This document shows positions 6,704 through 17,076 of a stretch of 64,000 nt of DNA, in pieces. A program made the translations under genes and the position numbers. Source of the DNA: Chloroflexota bacterium (GTDB lineage Bacteria > Chloroflexota > Anaerolineae > Anaerolineales > Anaerolineaceae). The stretch lies in contig SLTK01000009.1 of NCBI GenBank assembly GCA_004347695.1, forward strand, positions 975,965-1,039,964. Reading direction: 5' to 3'. Under the pieces are notes generated by a model. The model saw nothing but the letters and a program-made list of their open reading frames with translations. It did not search any database and was not told the origin of the DNA. Each line of letters starts with the position of its first letter. The stretch's first letter is position 1.

Positions 6704-8776
6704 ATGAAAGAGTATACCACTGAGTCCATCCGCAATATTGCCCTGGTCTCCCATAGCAGCGCGGGTAAAACCATGCTGGCCGAGGCCTTTCTCCACTTCA
6801 CAGGCGGTTCGACCCGTCTGGGACGAATCGAAGACGGCACTACCGTTTCCGATTATGACGAGCAGGAACACAAGCGCGGGATTTCTTTGTACACCACTGT
6901 AATCCCGGTGGAATACAAAGAGGTGAAACTCAATTTTCTAGACACCCCTGGCTATACCGATTTTGTTGGTGAAGTGGTTTCGGCCTTGCGCGTTGCAGAT
7001 AGCGCCGTGGTTCTTATCGACTCCGTATCGGGCGCCGAGGTTGGGACTGAAATCGCGTTGAATTACGTAAATCAATTCAACCTGCCTCGGTTTATCCTGG
7101 TCAACAAGATGGATCGAGAAAATGCCAACTTCCAGAAGGCGCTGGCATCCATCAAAGAATATTCCGATATTCGCACGGTGCAGGTGCAAATTCCCTGGGG
7201 AGAAAAAGCTGATTTTAAGGGCGTCATCGATCTGCTCAGCATGAAAGCCTATAAGGGCGATGGAAAAACGGTGGTCGAAATCCCGGCCGAGTATAAAGAT
7301 GCCGTTGATGAAGCGAGAGTGGCTTTGGTCGAAGCTGCCGCTGAAGGCGAAGACGCTTTGCTCGAAAAATATCTCGATAGTGGGGAACTCACTGCCGAGG
7401 AAATCATTCGCGGCTTGAAAGCTGTGGTTTTGAGCGGCGCCTATGCTCCGGTATTCGTTGCCGCCGGTGGGCATGAAATTGGCCTGGCGCCCTTACTGGA
7501 TGCCATGCTCAATTTCTTCCCCTCTCCTGCGGCAATCGCTCCAGTCAAAGCCGAGACGAAGAATGGATCAGAAGAGATTAAAGCAAGTGACGCTGGCCCG
7601 CTGGCGCTATATGTCTGGAAAACCACCGCAGATCCTTTTGTCGGCAAGCAAACCTTCTTCCGGGTTTACTCCGGCATGGTCACTTCAGACAGCCGCGTTT
7701 GGAACCACAACAAGAACACCGAGGAGCGCTTTGGTACCATCAGTATTCCACGAGGCAAGGATACCACCAGCGTCAAAGTCATCCACAGCGGCGATCTAGG
7801 CGTGGTTCCGAAACTTTCCGAGACTGTCACCGGTAATACCCTGGGCGATAAGGCTCACCCGCTGACCCTGCCAGTCCCAGCTTACCCAAATGGGCTGTAC
7901 CGCGTTTCGATCCTGCCCAAGACTCAGGCGGACTCGACCAAAATCAGCCCGACCTTGACCCGTTTGTGCGAAGAAGATATGACCCTCTCCTGGCATAACG
8001 AAATGGCGACCAATCAGACCATTCTGCAGGGGATGGGTGATCAGCACATCGATGTTGCCATCAAGCGGGCCGAAACCAAGTTCCAGGTGAACTTTATCGT
8101 CGGTGAGCCAAAGGTCCCGTACCAGGAGACCATCACCAAGAAAGCAAACGCCATGTACCGCCATAAGAAACAAACCGGCGGATCCGGTCAATTTGGCGAG
8201 GTTCATCTGCGCGTCGAGCCGCTGGCCGATAAAGAGTACGAATTTGTCTGGGATGTATTCGGCGGCGCCATTTCCCAATCCTATTTTTCTTCCATTCAAA
8301 AAGGCATCTTAAGTGTCTTGAAGGAAGGCGTAATTGCCGGCTACCCGGTGCGCGGGGTGCTGGTAGCCGTTACCGACGGAAAGGAACACCCGGTCGATTC
8401 AAAGCCGGTAGCCTTTGAAATCGCCGGTCGTGAGGCCTTCAAACTGGCTTTTAAGGATGCCAGTCCGGTGCTTTACGAGCCGATCATGATAGTAAACATC
8501 ATCGTCCCGGAAGATCACATGGGCGACGTACTGGGCGATTTGAACACCCGCCGTGCGCGCGTGCAGGGGATGAACAGCGAAAAAGGCCGCTCGATCATCA
8601 CAGCGACCGTACCGCTGGCAGAAATGCTGCGCTACACCACCCAATTGCGCTCGCTTACCGGCGGTCGTGGCATCTTCAACATGGAATTCTCGAGCTATGA
8701 AGTTGCTCCGGCGCATATTCAGGCCGAGATTGTTGCAGCCCGGCAGAAAGAATTAGCAGAGAAGAAGGAAGAGTAA
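6704..8776 (+). CDS. Elongation factor G-like translational GTPase (EF-G paralogue)
   Basis: 690-aa GTPase with the domain order of EF-G. The P-loop is SHSSAGKT (residues 16-23) instead of the canonical AHIDAGKT, switch II is DTPGYTD (80-86) and the G4 motif is NKMD (134-137). Domains III-V follow with normal length. The altered G1 and the isolated position away from rpsL-rpsG-tuf mark it as an EF-G2-type paralogue rather than the main fusA. Family members of this kind act on the ribosome, but their exact role varies. The gene is monocistronic and ends at a strong terminator. Confidence 0.9.
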   Translation: MKEYTTESIRNIALVSHSSAGKTMLAEAFLHFTGGSTRLGRIEDGTTVSDYDEQEHKRGISLYTTVIPVEYKEVKLNFLDTPGYTDFVGEVVSALRVADSAVVLIDSVSGAEVGTEIALNYVNQFNLPRFILVNKMDRENANFQKALASIKEYSDIRTVQVQIPWGEKADFKGVIDLLSMKAYKGDGKTVVEIPAEYKDAVDEARVALVEAAAEGEDALLEKYLDSGELTAEEIIRGLKAVVLSGAYAPVFVAAGGHEIGLAPLLDAMLNFFPSPAAIAPVKAETKNGSEEIKASDAGPLALYVWKTTADPFVGKQTFFRVYSGMVTSDSRVWNHNKNTEERFGTISIPRGKDTTSVKVIHSGDLGVVPKLSETVTGNTLGDKAHPLTLPVPAYPNGLYRVSILPKTQADSTKISPTLTRLCEEDMTLSWHNEMATNQTILQGMGDQHIDVAIKRAETKFQVNFIVGEPKVPYQETITKKANAMYRHKKQTGGSGQFGEVHLRVEPLADKEYEFVWDVFGGAISQSYFSSIQKGILSVLKEGVIAGYPVRGVLVAVTDGKEHPVDSKPVAFEIAGREAFKLAFKDASPVLYEPIMIVNIIVPEDHMGDVLGDLNTRRARVQGMNSEKGRSIITATVPLAEMLRYTTQLRSLTGGRGIFNMEFSSYEVAPAHIQAEIVAARQKELAEKKEE

Positions 8777-8804
8777 GCTTCTTCAAGGGTTACACAAAAC
8801 CAAG

Positions 8805-8835
8805 AAAAATTCTGCCCGATCGGGCAGAATTTTTT
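8805..8835 (+). terminator. Rho-independent terminator after the EF-G-like gene
   Basis: A long palindrome centred on CTGCCCGATCGGGCAG with flanking A and T runs, ending in six Ts and lying 29 bases after the stop codon. The A-T symmetry means it could work in both directions. Confidence 0.9.
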
Positions 8836-8890
8836 GTTGCTGCGACGGTCCAGTTATTCAGCTATGACTGCTGCTACCCTCAGGCTAACT

Positions 8891-9006
8891 GTCATTGCGA
8901 CGAAGGAAGCAATCTACGTTGGTCAATCCGCATAATCTTCTACGGAATCGGTTTATGGTGGATCGGCCTGGATTGCTGCATTCTGCTGCGATACAAACGC
9001 AATGAC
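8891..9006. repeat. MITE-like inverted-repeat element (GTCATTGCG family)
   Basis: The ends are inverted: GTCATTGCG at the left and CGCAATGAC at the right. AAGCAATC near the left end is mirrored by GGATTGCTGC near the right. The whole unit can fold as one imperfect hairpin. Similar elements occur at 24201-24296 and 44077-44188. No coding potential. Confidence 0.7.
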
Positions 9007-9018
9007 CCAATTTTAAGA

Positions 9019-9024
9019 TAAAAT
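9019..9024 (+). promoter_or_regulatory. -10 box placed for leaderless start of the 9033 gene
   Basis: TAAAAT followed by eight bases and ATG 9033, without a Shine-Dalgarno sequence. The -35 region is weak. It lies directly after the inverted repeat. Confidence 0.45.
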
Positions 9025-9032
9025 AATTAACT

Positions 9033-9251
9033 ATGAATGCAGATCCGTTGGAAATCTTATGGGATGGATTACTCTCGCGCGATCCCGAGCGCATCCGGGC
9101 TACCTATTCCGGCCTTGACCCGGAGTCGCAGCAGGTTGTTATCGAGCATCTGCTGCGCATGACCAGAGAAGATGGCTGGCATCCGGAACAAATTCAGTCC
9201 GCACAGACAGCCCTGGATACGCTGAACTCTGAGCATTCCAACGCCGATTGA
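9033..9251 (+). CDS. Small acidic protein of unknown function
   Basis: 72 aa, soluble, with no transmembrane segment (MNADPLEILWDGLLSRDPERIRATYSGL at the start, predicted largely helical). It is followed 13 bases later by a MazG-like pyrophosphohydrolase, then a LOG-like gene, so it probably heads a small operon. Codon use and the placement of a -10 box support it as real. Not recognised. Confidence 0.65.
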   Translation: MNADPLEILWDGLLSRDPERIRATYSGLDPESQQVVIEHLLRMTREDGWHPEQIQSAQTALDTLNSEHSNAD

Positions 9252-9264
9252 AATCGAGGAATGC

Positions 9265-9579
9265 ATGGAACTCAGTGAGCTGACTGCAGCGATGCACAGG
9301 TTTGTGCAAGGAAAGGGCTGGTATAATCCCGCCAGTCCAAAACCGCAAACCATGCGCAATATCGCCATTTCGTTGAACCTGGAGGCCAGCGAAGTTCTAG
9401 AGCATTTCCAATGGGGCGATACACCTGTCAGTCAAGAAGAACTGGCCAGTGAGCTGGCAGATGTGGCGCTGTATCTGCTGCAGCTAGCCAGTGTGGCCGA
9501 AATTGATCTGGAAAAAGCGATCCTGACCAAGCTGGAGCAAAATTACCAGCGAACGTGGGATGTGGATGAAGTAAAATAA
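9265..9579 (+). CDS. MazG-like nucleotide pyrophosphohydrolase
   Basis: 104-aa all-alpha NTP pyrophosphatase of the small dCTPase-like branch. Metal-binding acidic residues are at Glu40, Glu43 (LNLEASEVLEHFQW) and in ELADVALYLL (Glu63, Asp66). It should hydrolyse non-canonical or excess (d)NTPs to monophosphates as a house-cleaning enzyme. GAGGA lies just before ATG 9265. It sits between a small unknown gene and a LOG-like gene with short spacing. Distinct from the large MazG/TP-methylase fusion at 45.1 kb. Confidence 0.88.
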   Translation: MELSELTAAMHRFVQGKGWYNPASPKPQTMRNIAISLNLEASEVLEHFQWGDTPVSQEELASELADVALYLLQLASVAEIDLEKAILTKLEQNYQRTWDVDEVK

Positions 9580-9596
9580 AGGCTGCGAGCATCGAG

Positions 9597-10139
9597 ATGC
9601 ATATTACCGTATTTGGCAGTGGAAAACCGCGCCCGGGCGACCCGGATTATACAACAGCGCAAGAACTGGGCGGGCTGATCGCCAGAGCAGGGCACACTGT
9701 CCTGACCGGCGGGTATGTGGGCACCATGGAAGCCGTCTCGCGTGGAGCGAACGAAGCGGGAGGCCACGTCATCGGGGTCACCTGTGATGACATCGAGCGT
9801 TACCGCGCTGGCGGCGCCAACCCCTGGGTAATCGAAGAATGGCGCCGCGTCACTTTGTTCGATCGCTTGAAAGCGCTAATCGACGGCTGCAACGCCGCTA
9901 TCGCTTTGCCCGGCGGTCCGGGCACTTTTACCGAAATTACGCTGTATTGGAACCTGCTGGTTATCAACGCCATCGAACCCAGGCCCCTGGTTCTGATTGG
10001 AGACGGCTGGCGCCGGGTATTCGCCGAATACCGCACTACCCAGGGTCATTACGCCAACGATGCCGACTGGCGCTGGTTGATTTTTGCGCCAGACAATCAC
10101 GCCGCGCTTGACCTGGCGGTCAATCACAAAATGAAATAA
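9597..10139 (+). CDS. LOG-family (Rossmann-fold lysine decarboxylase-like) protein
   Basis: 180 aa with the LOG signatures TGGYVGTMEAVSRGA (around 37-51) and PGGPGTFTE (105-113). Proteins of this family are nucleotide 5'-monophosphate phosphoribohydrolases or nucleotide-binding proteins, often misnamed lysine decarboxylases. It lies 17 bases after the MazG-like gene, which agrees with a nucleotide-salvage or house-cleaning role. The specific substrate is not readable from sequence. Confidence 0.9.
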   Translation: MHITVFGSGKPRPGDPDYTTAQELGGLIARAGHTVLTGGYVGTMEAVSRGANEAGGHVIGVTCDDIERYRAGGANPWVIEEWRRVTLFDRLKALIDGCNAAIALPGGPGTFTEITLYWNLLVINAIEPRPLVLIGDGWRRVFAEYRTTQGHYANDADWRWLIFAPDNHAALDLAVNHKMK

Positions 10140-11621
<1,482 letters not shown>

Positions 11622-11630
11622 GCTAATTCC

Positions 11631-12452
11631 ATGCCGGCGGTCCAGCTAACCAGTTTAAACCAGCAAATCGATGCGCTGGCGCAGCGTTTCCTTGATCCGG
11701 TTGATTTTCAGAACGGCCTGGAGACGTTGCTCGTTCGGTATGCTGATCTAACGTATAAACCCGGCCAGGCAGTGCGCCAGACCGGCTTGCCCTATTCGAG
11801 CTACCGCACAGCACCCATTGTGATGCGCGCGCTGGAAGAGCGCCTGGCATTTCTGGCGCCGCGTTACCCTGAACCTGCAATCACCATTGCCGAGGGTTTA
11901 TGGAAAACCGAAAAGACGGAGCCGCGCCGCCTGGCAGCGGTTTTACTTGGGAATCTCCCGGCAGAGCATGTAGATAGCGTATTGAGCCGCCTTAAGACCT
12001 GGTCTGTTCCCGGAGTGGAATTTGGCCATCTGGAAGCGTTGTTTTCGCTCGGGTCAGCCCGATTGCGCCGGGAGGATTCGCCAAAATGGCTGGAAATGAT
12101 TCACACCTGGCTCAATTCGACCGATCAGGCAATTGTACGGCTGGGCGTCATGGCCGTCACAACCCTGGCCCGTGATCAAAATTTCGAAAATTTACCGGCA
12201 ATCTTTACCTTGTCCGGCCCATTACTGGCTCAATCGCCTGGTGAGTTGCAAGCCGAGTTGCGGGCGCTGCTCGTTCAGTTAGCGCGCCGCTCCCCGGCCG
12301 AAACCGCCTTCTTTTTACGCCAGGTGATCGGATCACGGCCTTCGCCGATGTTGCTGCGCATCGTCAGGCGCTGCCTGCCCGAGTTTCCTGTGGAATCGCA
12401 GGCCCGGCTGCGCAGCCTTTTGCAGGCCCTGCCACGCGAAGATAAGGGATAA
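11631..12452 (+). CDS. DNA alkylation repair AlkD-like HEAT-repeat protein
   Basis: 273 aa of repeated helical pairs. WKTEKTEPRRLAAVLLGNLP resembles the AlkD/AlkC family segment, in which a HEAT-like superhelix removes alkylated bases from DNA. Catalytic assignment by sequence is weak in this family, so glycosylase activity is inferred. It follows proS by nine bases and is probably co-transcribed. Confidence 0.65.
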   Translation: MPAVQLTSLNQQIDALAQRFLDPVDFQNGLETLLVRYADLTYKPGQAVRQTGLPYSSYRTAPIVMRALEERLAFLAPRYPEPAITIAEGLWKTEKTEPRRLAAVLLGNLPAEHVDSVLSRLKTWSVPGVEFGHLEALFSLGSARLRREDSPKWLEMIHTWLNSTDQAIVRLGVMAVTTLARDQNFENLPAIFTLSGPLLAQSPGELQAELRALLVQLARRSPAETAFFLRQVIGSRPSPMLLRIVRRCLPEFPVESQARLRSLLQALPREDKG

Positions 12453-12630
12453 CGCCGCCCACTCTGTTGCACGCAAATTTCCAGATCTACCTTCTACGAG
12501 ACTCCGGCCCGCTTTCGCTGAAAGCAGTATCGTAACACGAAACAGTTTAGCCCTTTTTTATCCCTCACAACATCCTCATTATTCGATCGGGTTAGTAAGC
12601 TTTAATAACGTCAGACGACATCAAACTGCT
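12453..12630. other. Convergent intergenic region without a clear feature
   Basis: 178 bases between convergent genes. A small GCTTTCgctGAAAGC hairpin (near 12510) and a later T-run (CCCTTTTTTA near 12551) are present but too far apart for a standard terminator. Confidence 0.4.
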
Positions 12631-13248
12631 TTATGTAGAAAGAGCAAACCCAGCCACTAAAGTTGCAGTCATCAAGAGCAGCAAGCCGGGCAACACTCTG
12701 AATATGGACTCATGGGAAAGGAGTGGCTTGCCCGCATTAAGCAAAGCAAGTAACACACCATTCAGGCCGATTAAAGCCCCGCCAGCACTGACGAAAAGGT
12801 AGCGGGGTAAGGCGCGTCCGGTTAATACCAGGATGACCGGAAGAAGAAAAATTGTCAACCCGGCAATCCCATGCACGACTATTAGCACGAACAAGGAAAG
12901 TTTATTGGGGGCATGAAGTACTCGGGTAATAACAATTATCAGCAACCACAAAATAGCAAAAACAAGATACTGGACCTTGAAAAATGGGAGGTGATGCCAG
13001 ACAAGCCCTGTGGCAAGACTGAGAGGAATGAGAGATGAAACGATGGCTACGATGGGCGAATCCAGTACCTCCAGTCCAAAGATGATCAGTAACAATCCAG
13101 CTACCAGGATAACACCAAAGGCGATGGAGTACGCAATCGTAGGCACCGTACTCAAACCGTCAATTCCTACTGCAATCTGGTAGGCAGCGAGCAGGGTAGC
13201 AATGAGGAGCAGAATACGATCCAGAATAGACATTTTCATGCTGTTCAC
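12631..13248 (-). CDS. Multi-pass membrane protein of unknown function, last gene of the oxidase-like cluster
   Basis: About 205 aa with about seven hydrophobic segments and almost no soluble part. A GTG start at 13248 overlaps the previous stop as GTGA; ATG at 13239 and 13233 are alternatives. Histidine pairs at a membrane edge (WHHLPFF) could bind heme or metal, but this is speculative. It ends a tightly coupled run with the 13245 and UbiA-like genes. Confidence 0.8.
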   Translation of the reverse strand: MNSMKMSILDRILLLIATLLAAYQIAVGIDGLSTVPTIAYSIAFGVILVAGLLLIIFGLEVLDSPIVAIVSSLIPLSLATGLVWHHLPFFKVQYLVFAILWLLIIVITRVLHAPNKLSLFVLIVVHGIAGLTIFLLPVILVLTGRALPRYLFVSAGGALIGLNGVLLALLNAGKPLLSHESIFRVLPGLLLLMTATLVAGFALST

Positions 13249-13718
13249 CCCTCAGAAGATTTCGCTTGGAATGCCCGCGTGAAATTGGCAAAGTAATGTA
13301 AACTGGCAGAGAACAACCCGCCGCCGATTCCCAGGTACAACGTCGCCAGCACGAATTTTGGAATCGGGGAATAGACACGCAGATAGATTCCAAGAGAACT
13401 CATGAAGGCTATCAGCGGATAACTCTTCCATGCCTGGAATGCGAACAGGCAAACTTTTTCATCTTTCAAGTCACTTATTCGGTTGATGTTCTTTTTGGCA
13501 AGTCTTGAAAAGCCCAGGGCATAGATGCCTGCTGCAAGCAGAACTCCTGCCGGTACCAGCAGTAACCTTGTGGAAATATCAACAAGTTTCAACCAGCGTG
13601 AAGCAAAACCGATCAGCATAAGACCCCCACCCAACCAAACCAGACCGGCAGAAAATTGCAGCCATATTTTTCGAACACCGGGTTTAAGCCCGGCCAGAAA
13701 GTGAAGTCTCGCCGCCAT
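13245..13718 (-). CDS. Four-TM membrane protein of unknown function
   Basis: 157 aa with about four transmembrane segments and a short charged cytoplasmic-type loop (SRLAKKNINRISDLKDEK). ATG 13718 overlaps the stop of the UbiA-like gene as TAATG, so translation is probably coupled. No family recognised. Context suggests an accessory or assembly role for the oxidase-like protein. Confidence 0.8.
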   Translation of the reverse strand: MAARLHFLAGLKPGVRKIWLQFSAGLVWLGGGLMLIGFASRWLKLVDISTRLLLVPAGVLLAAGIYALGFSRLAKKNINRISDLKDEKVCLFAFQAWKSYPLIAFMSSLGIYLRVYSPIPKFVLATLYLGIGGGLFSASLHYFANFTRAFQAKSSEG

Positions 13719-14623
13719 TACAACACCATCAGCATCATGGAAGACAGCATGTACAAGGAAGCATATTTAAACAAGCCAAAGTTGACCTTTTCTGACGGCC
13801 GAAAGATCATGGTAAAGGCCAGTAAAAGTAAGCCTATCGAGAGTACGCCAAGCAAGCGCAAGAACCCCCAGGTCATGCCGATTCCCCAGGCGGCGCCGAC
13901 CATTGCCAAAGAAGCCAGGACACTTGAAATTGCAATTGTCGCCCGGGTGAATGTAAATCCATAGACGGATGCGAAAGTAGGGACACAGGCGGCTTTGTAA
14001 TCAGCGAAGTAGCGCATACTGAAGGTGAGGATATGCGTTGGAATCCAGAGCAGGATGCCGAGCGCAAGCACGATTCCAATCCAATCGATTGAACCCAAAC
14101 CCAACGCGCGGCCGGCCAGAATGGGTATTGCACCCGAAATTCCACCCAAGACGATGCTCCAGCAAGTACGCCGCTTAAGCCAAATAGTATAGATGACCAC
14201 ATCAAAGAACAGCCCGGCAAAGATGATCAGGCCAAAGAGGGCATCTATCGTGGTTGCCAGACCCATCCCGACGAAGGAGAGCACCAACCCGACCACCAAA
14301 GCCTCTCGCGGAGAAATTTTATTGGAAGGAAGCGGACGCTGCTGCGTACGTCTCATTTTGGCATCAATGTCACGATCCCACCACATGTTAAGAATGGTGC
14401 TTCCGCTGATGGAGGTGACAAGGCTGATGAACAGTCCGACCATGGTGGGCAGATTGAAGACAGGGCAACGAACGGTCATGTACCCTGCCATACCCGTAGC
14501 AACTAACAACCCGGTTTGCAGGCTCTTGATCAGCGGCCAGTACAATTGAATTTTGGTAAGGACTTTCTTCATTTGCTCACTCGATTCAATCAAAGTGGTT
14601 GTGAACTGCATTTCCAGTCCCAC
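13718..14623 (-). CDS. ctaB: UbiA-family prenyltransferase, heme O synthase-like (protoheme IX farnesyltransferase)
   Basis: About 300 aa with seven to nine transmembrane helices. The first aspartate-rich motif NMWWDRDIDAKMRRTQQRPLP matches the heme O synthase form (NxxxDxxxDxxMxRTxxRP), which transfers farnesyl diphosphate to heme b. GTG 14623 or ATG 14611 may be the start. It lies 10 bases after the NirV-like lipoprotein and is coupled to the next membrane gene. Its presence implies that the neighbouring heme protein uses heme O or A. Confidence 0.87.
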   Translation of the reverse strand: MGLEMQFTTTLIESSEQMKKVLTKIQLYWPLIKSLQTGLLVATGMAGYMTVRCPVFNLPTMVGLFISLVTSISGSTILNMWWDRDIDAKMRRTQQRPLPSNKISPREALVVGLVLSFVGMGLATTIDALFGLIIFAGLFFDVVIYTIWLKRRTCWSIVLGGISGAIPILAGRALGLGSIDWIGIVLALGILLWIPTHILTFSMRYFADYKAACVPTFASVYGFTFTRATIAISSVLASLAMVGAAWGIGMTWGFLRLLGVLSIGLLLLAFTMIFRPSEKVNFGLFKYASLYMLSSMMLMVL

Positions 14624-14632
14624 TTTGCATAA

Positions 14633-15532
14633 CTAATTTTGATCGCGGGCGCAGCGAAATCCTACGCCAGGGCTAAAATAAGTGGGCGTGGCATTGTTCC
14701 GCACCCAGACGCGCAAATCCATGTCATAAGTATCCTTTGAGCCGCCGCGCATGAAGCGGTAATGCATGCCCTCATACACGTTCCCAGTCCATTGCCAGAC
14801 ATTACCTGCCATGTCATGCAATCCAAAGGGGGAAGCAGAATCGATCGTGCTGTAGCCATCATAGGTTTTGCCATTGTAAAAACCAACAGGCGTTGTTCGG
14901 GAACCGAAGGAACGCATGTCTTCAAATGGGTCGCGGCTGGCATAGAAGTTTGCATTTTCACGCTTGATTTCATCACCCCACGGGAACGGACGTGTATCTG
15001 TGCCGCGTGCGGCTTTCTCCCATTCCATTTCTGTGGGCAAACGCCAGCCATTGTAGTCACAGTAACCCCATGCCCCGAACCAGGATACCATGGTCATCGG
15101 TTGGTTCTCGTAGCCTTGCTGAACAGTGAAGGCCGTTCCGTCGAACTGAATACGTTGTGAGGGATCATTCAAAGGGATGAATATCCAATCACCGGCTTCG
15201 ATTGGCTCTTCGTGTTTGACACCATGAAATTCATCCCCGGGATAGTAGCCAACCATTTGATCGCCCTTGGCCTTGATGGAACCGTCTGCAAGTGCCTCAT
15301 TAAGGAAGGAAGCATACTGCGCGGTGGTTACATCGGTAACCATGATTTCGTACGCATCCGTGGTTTGAATGTCATCGTGCTGGCCATAATAAAATTTACC
15401 GGCAGGAATTTGCGCCCAGGCATCAGGGTCCACGCCAGTTTCAAAGCTGGGTATTGGTGCGTTCAAGTCGGCGGGCGTGCACGCGGTCAACAGCAAAGTA
15501 AGCAAAAAAAAGATCAAGTAGTAGCGCTTCAT
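14633..15532 (-). CDS. Lipoprotein with formylglycine-generating-enzyme (SUMF1/NirV-like) domain
   Basis: 299 aa. A signal peptide ends in the lipobox LLTAC (Cys18), so the protein is lipid-anchored outside. The rest is a FGE/SUMF1 fold: WAQIPAGKFYYG, VTTAQYASFLNEA, WRLPTEMEWEKAARG, WGDE, DMAGNVWQW and GGSKD, ending in RVWVRNN...GFRCAR. NirV proteins next to nitrite reductases have the same domain, which is why a nitrogen-oxide link is proposed. Whether the copper-binding cysteines of true FGE are present was not established; none is obvious. ATG 15532 overlaps the oxidase-like stop as ATGA, with GAGGTGG before it. Confidence 0.88.
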   Translation of the reverse strand: MKRYYLIFFLLTLLLTACTPADLNAPIPSFETGVDPDAWAQIPAGKFYYGQHDDIQTTDAYEIMVTDVTTAQYASFLNEALADGSIKAKGDQMVGYYPGDEFHGVKHEEPIEAGDWIFIPLNDPSQRIQFDGTAFTVQQGYENQPMTMVSWFGAWGYCDYNGWRLPTEMEWEKAARGTDTRPFPWGDEIKRENANFYASRDPFEDMRSFGSRTTPVGFYNGKTYDGYSTIDSASPFGLHDMAGNVWQWTGNVYEGMHYRFMRGGSKDTYDMDLRVWVRNNATPTYFSPGVGFRCARDQN

Positions 15533-17004
15533 TGAACCACCTCTTGCGATAGTTCCTGCCCTATCTCTTTAGTCCACCGTCCTTTTTTCTTGAACAAATC
15601 GGACAAGCGCCAGACCATGACACTTGCCAGCAAGACCAGCAACATACCCAGGCCAAAATCGATGGCATACATCAAACCATTGACCAAAGGTTGCTGTTCG
15701 GCCTCAGTGATGAAGAGACGTTTCATCTCGAAAACGGTCACTCCTGCAAGGGCGATATCGGAAAACAAGATAATTCCCCAGCCATATAGCTGGCGAAATC
15801 TTCCTTTCAGCCCGATCATGTCGCCATAGTAAAACAGGATGATTGTGGCAATGATGGCCGACAGTGCGTGCCAGTGACCGGTGAGCTCGATGCGTTCCTC
15901 GCGGGCAGGCCAGACGCGGAAGATCTCGTCGAGTTTGATCGCCATGAAAATGCCGATGCCGCTGGTGGTGAAATTCATAAATAGCATTTGCCAGGTTGGG
16001 CCAAACTTAAGCGGATCGCGCACCAATGCGCCTACCTTCTGGAAAAATTTTGGTTTCTGCAGATGGGCTGTGCCATCGCGGATCAGCTTCCCCCAGCTCC
16101 ATATCAGCAACAGAAGCGCTGCCAACATGGAAGGGGTCGCCCCTACATAAATGATCATGTGGGCAATGGGTTCAAGTGGCGTGGTTACACCCCACACGCC
16201 AAGGTTGAGCACAATCACGCCCAGGGTCATTAGTGGCATGGCAATTTTGTGCAAAATGCCTTTAAAGTTCAGCCAGCGCCCAATAATCAGCGTCAGCATA
16301 ATTGCGATCAGTGCAAGCATAATGTGAAGATGCCCGATTACAGAATATTGCAGTGTGGTCTTCTCAGGGTAGCGGATGATGTTTTCGGCCAGAAACACCT
16401 CGAAGCCATTGCCAAAAAATGACCCCGGTACAGCTCCGAAGAGTGCTGAGATTACCGTGGCAAGTGCGGTTGCAAAAAAGGCGACCCGCTCCACATCCAC
16501 ACCTTGTTTGGTTCGGGCGTAAGTTTTATCCAATTGGTGATAATCTCGGTTCCATGGCCAGAGGGCAATGACCAACAGTACACCAGCAAAGAAGACAAGA
16601 CTTAAACCGGTGATAAACAGCCCATGAAAAGCCCAATTGTGCCCCCAATATGCAAAAGCCATCCCAAAGATCATGGTGAGTAAATAACCAACTGTGATGA
16701 GCACTTGTACTGCCGTTTTATAGAACACCTTCATTTTCAGCAAACTGGTGATCATGTAGGTCTCTATAGCCATGACGGCCATTGCGATTGAATGGTACAA
16801 AACGATGACGCGGCCTTCGCGTTCAGCCTGGACAAGATCCATCTTTAAGGTTCGGATGACAAAATCACGTACGCCCATTTCCGCCATTGGACCGGAAAGC
16901 ATTCCCCAAACACCAGTGACAACGGCAATCATGGCAATCGCCACCGTGATCAGTCCTTTTGTGGACTTAAAAAGGTAATTAAACCGATCTTTGATAAATT
17001 GCAT
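15529..17004 (-). CDS. Divergent heme-copper oxidase-like (COX1/NOR family) 12-TM protein
   Basis: 491 aa with about 12 transmembrane helices. A pattern of His, then about 25 hydrophobic residues, then a K-rich turn recurs at His71, His227 and His379. The spacing of 156 and 152 residues matches the pseudo-threefold build of COX1. His71 (helix II) and GHWH (His377/His379, helix X) fit the low-spin and high-spin heme ligands. GHLH (225/227) fits helix VI. Helix VII lacks the HH pair that binds Cu-B. The start is ATG 17004, with AAGGAG seven bases before it; the open upstream frame to 17205 is unsupported. The function could be NO or O2 reduction with a changed active site, or heme-based electron transfer. 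Confidence 0.7.
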   Translation of the reverse strand: MQFIKDRFNYLFKSTKGLITVAIAMIAVVTGVWGMLSGPMAEMGVRDFVIRTLKMDLVQAEREGRVIVLYHSIAMAVMAIETYMITSLLKMKVFYKTAVQVLITVGYLLTMIFGMAFAYWGHNWAFHGLFITGLSLVFFAGVLLVIALWPWNRDYHQLDKTYARTKQGVDVERVAFFATALATVISALFGAVPGSFFGNGFEVFLAENIIRYPEKTTLQYSVIGHLHIMLALIAIMLTLIIGRWLNFKGILHKIAMPLMTLGVIVLNLGVWGVTTPLEPIAHMIIYVGATPSMLAALLLLIWSWGKLIRDGTAHLQKPKFFQKVGALVRDPLKFGPTWQMLFMNFTTSGIGIFMAIKLDEIFRVWPAREERIELTGHWHALSAIIATIILFYYGDMIGLKGRFRQLYGWGIILFSDIALAGVTVFEMKRLFITEAEQQPLVNGLMYAIDFGLGMLLVLLASVMVWRLSDLFKKKGRWTKEIGQELSQEVVQ

Positions 17005-17076
17005 GCCCGTCTCCTTGCAAAAGAACAAAGGCAGTTTCAATGATGCTAAAGAACGACCCAATTGCGCCATGATAGT

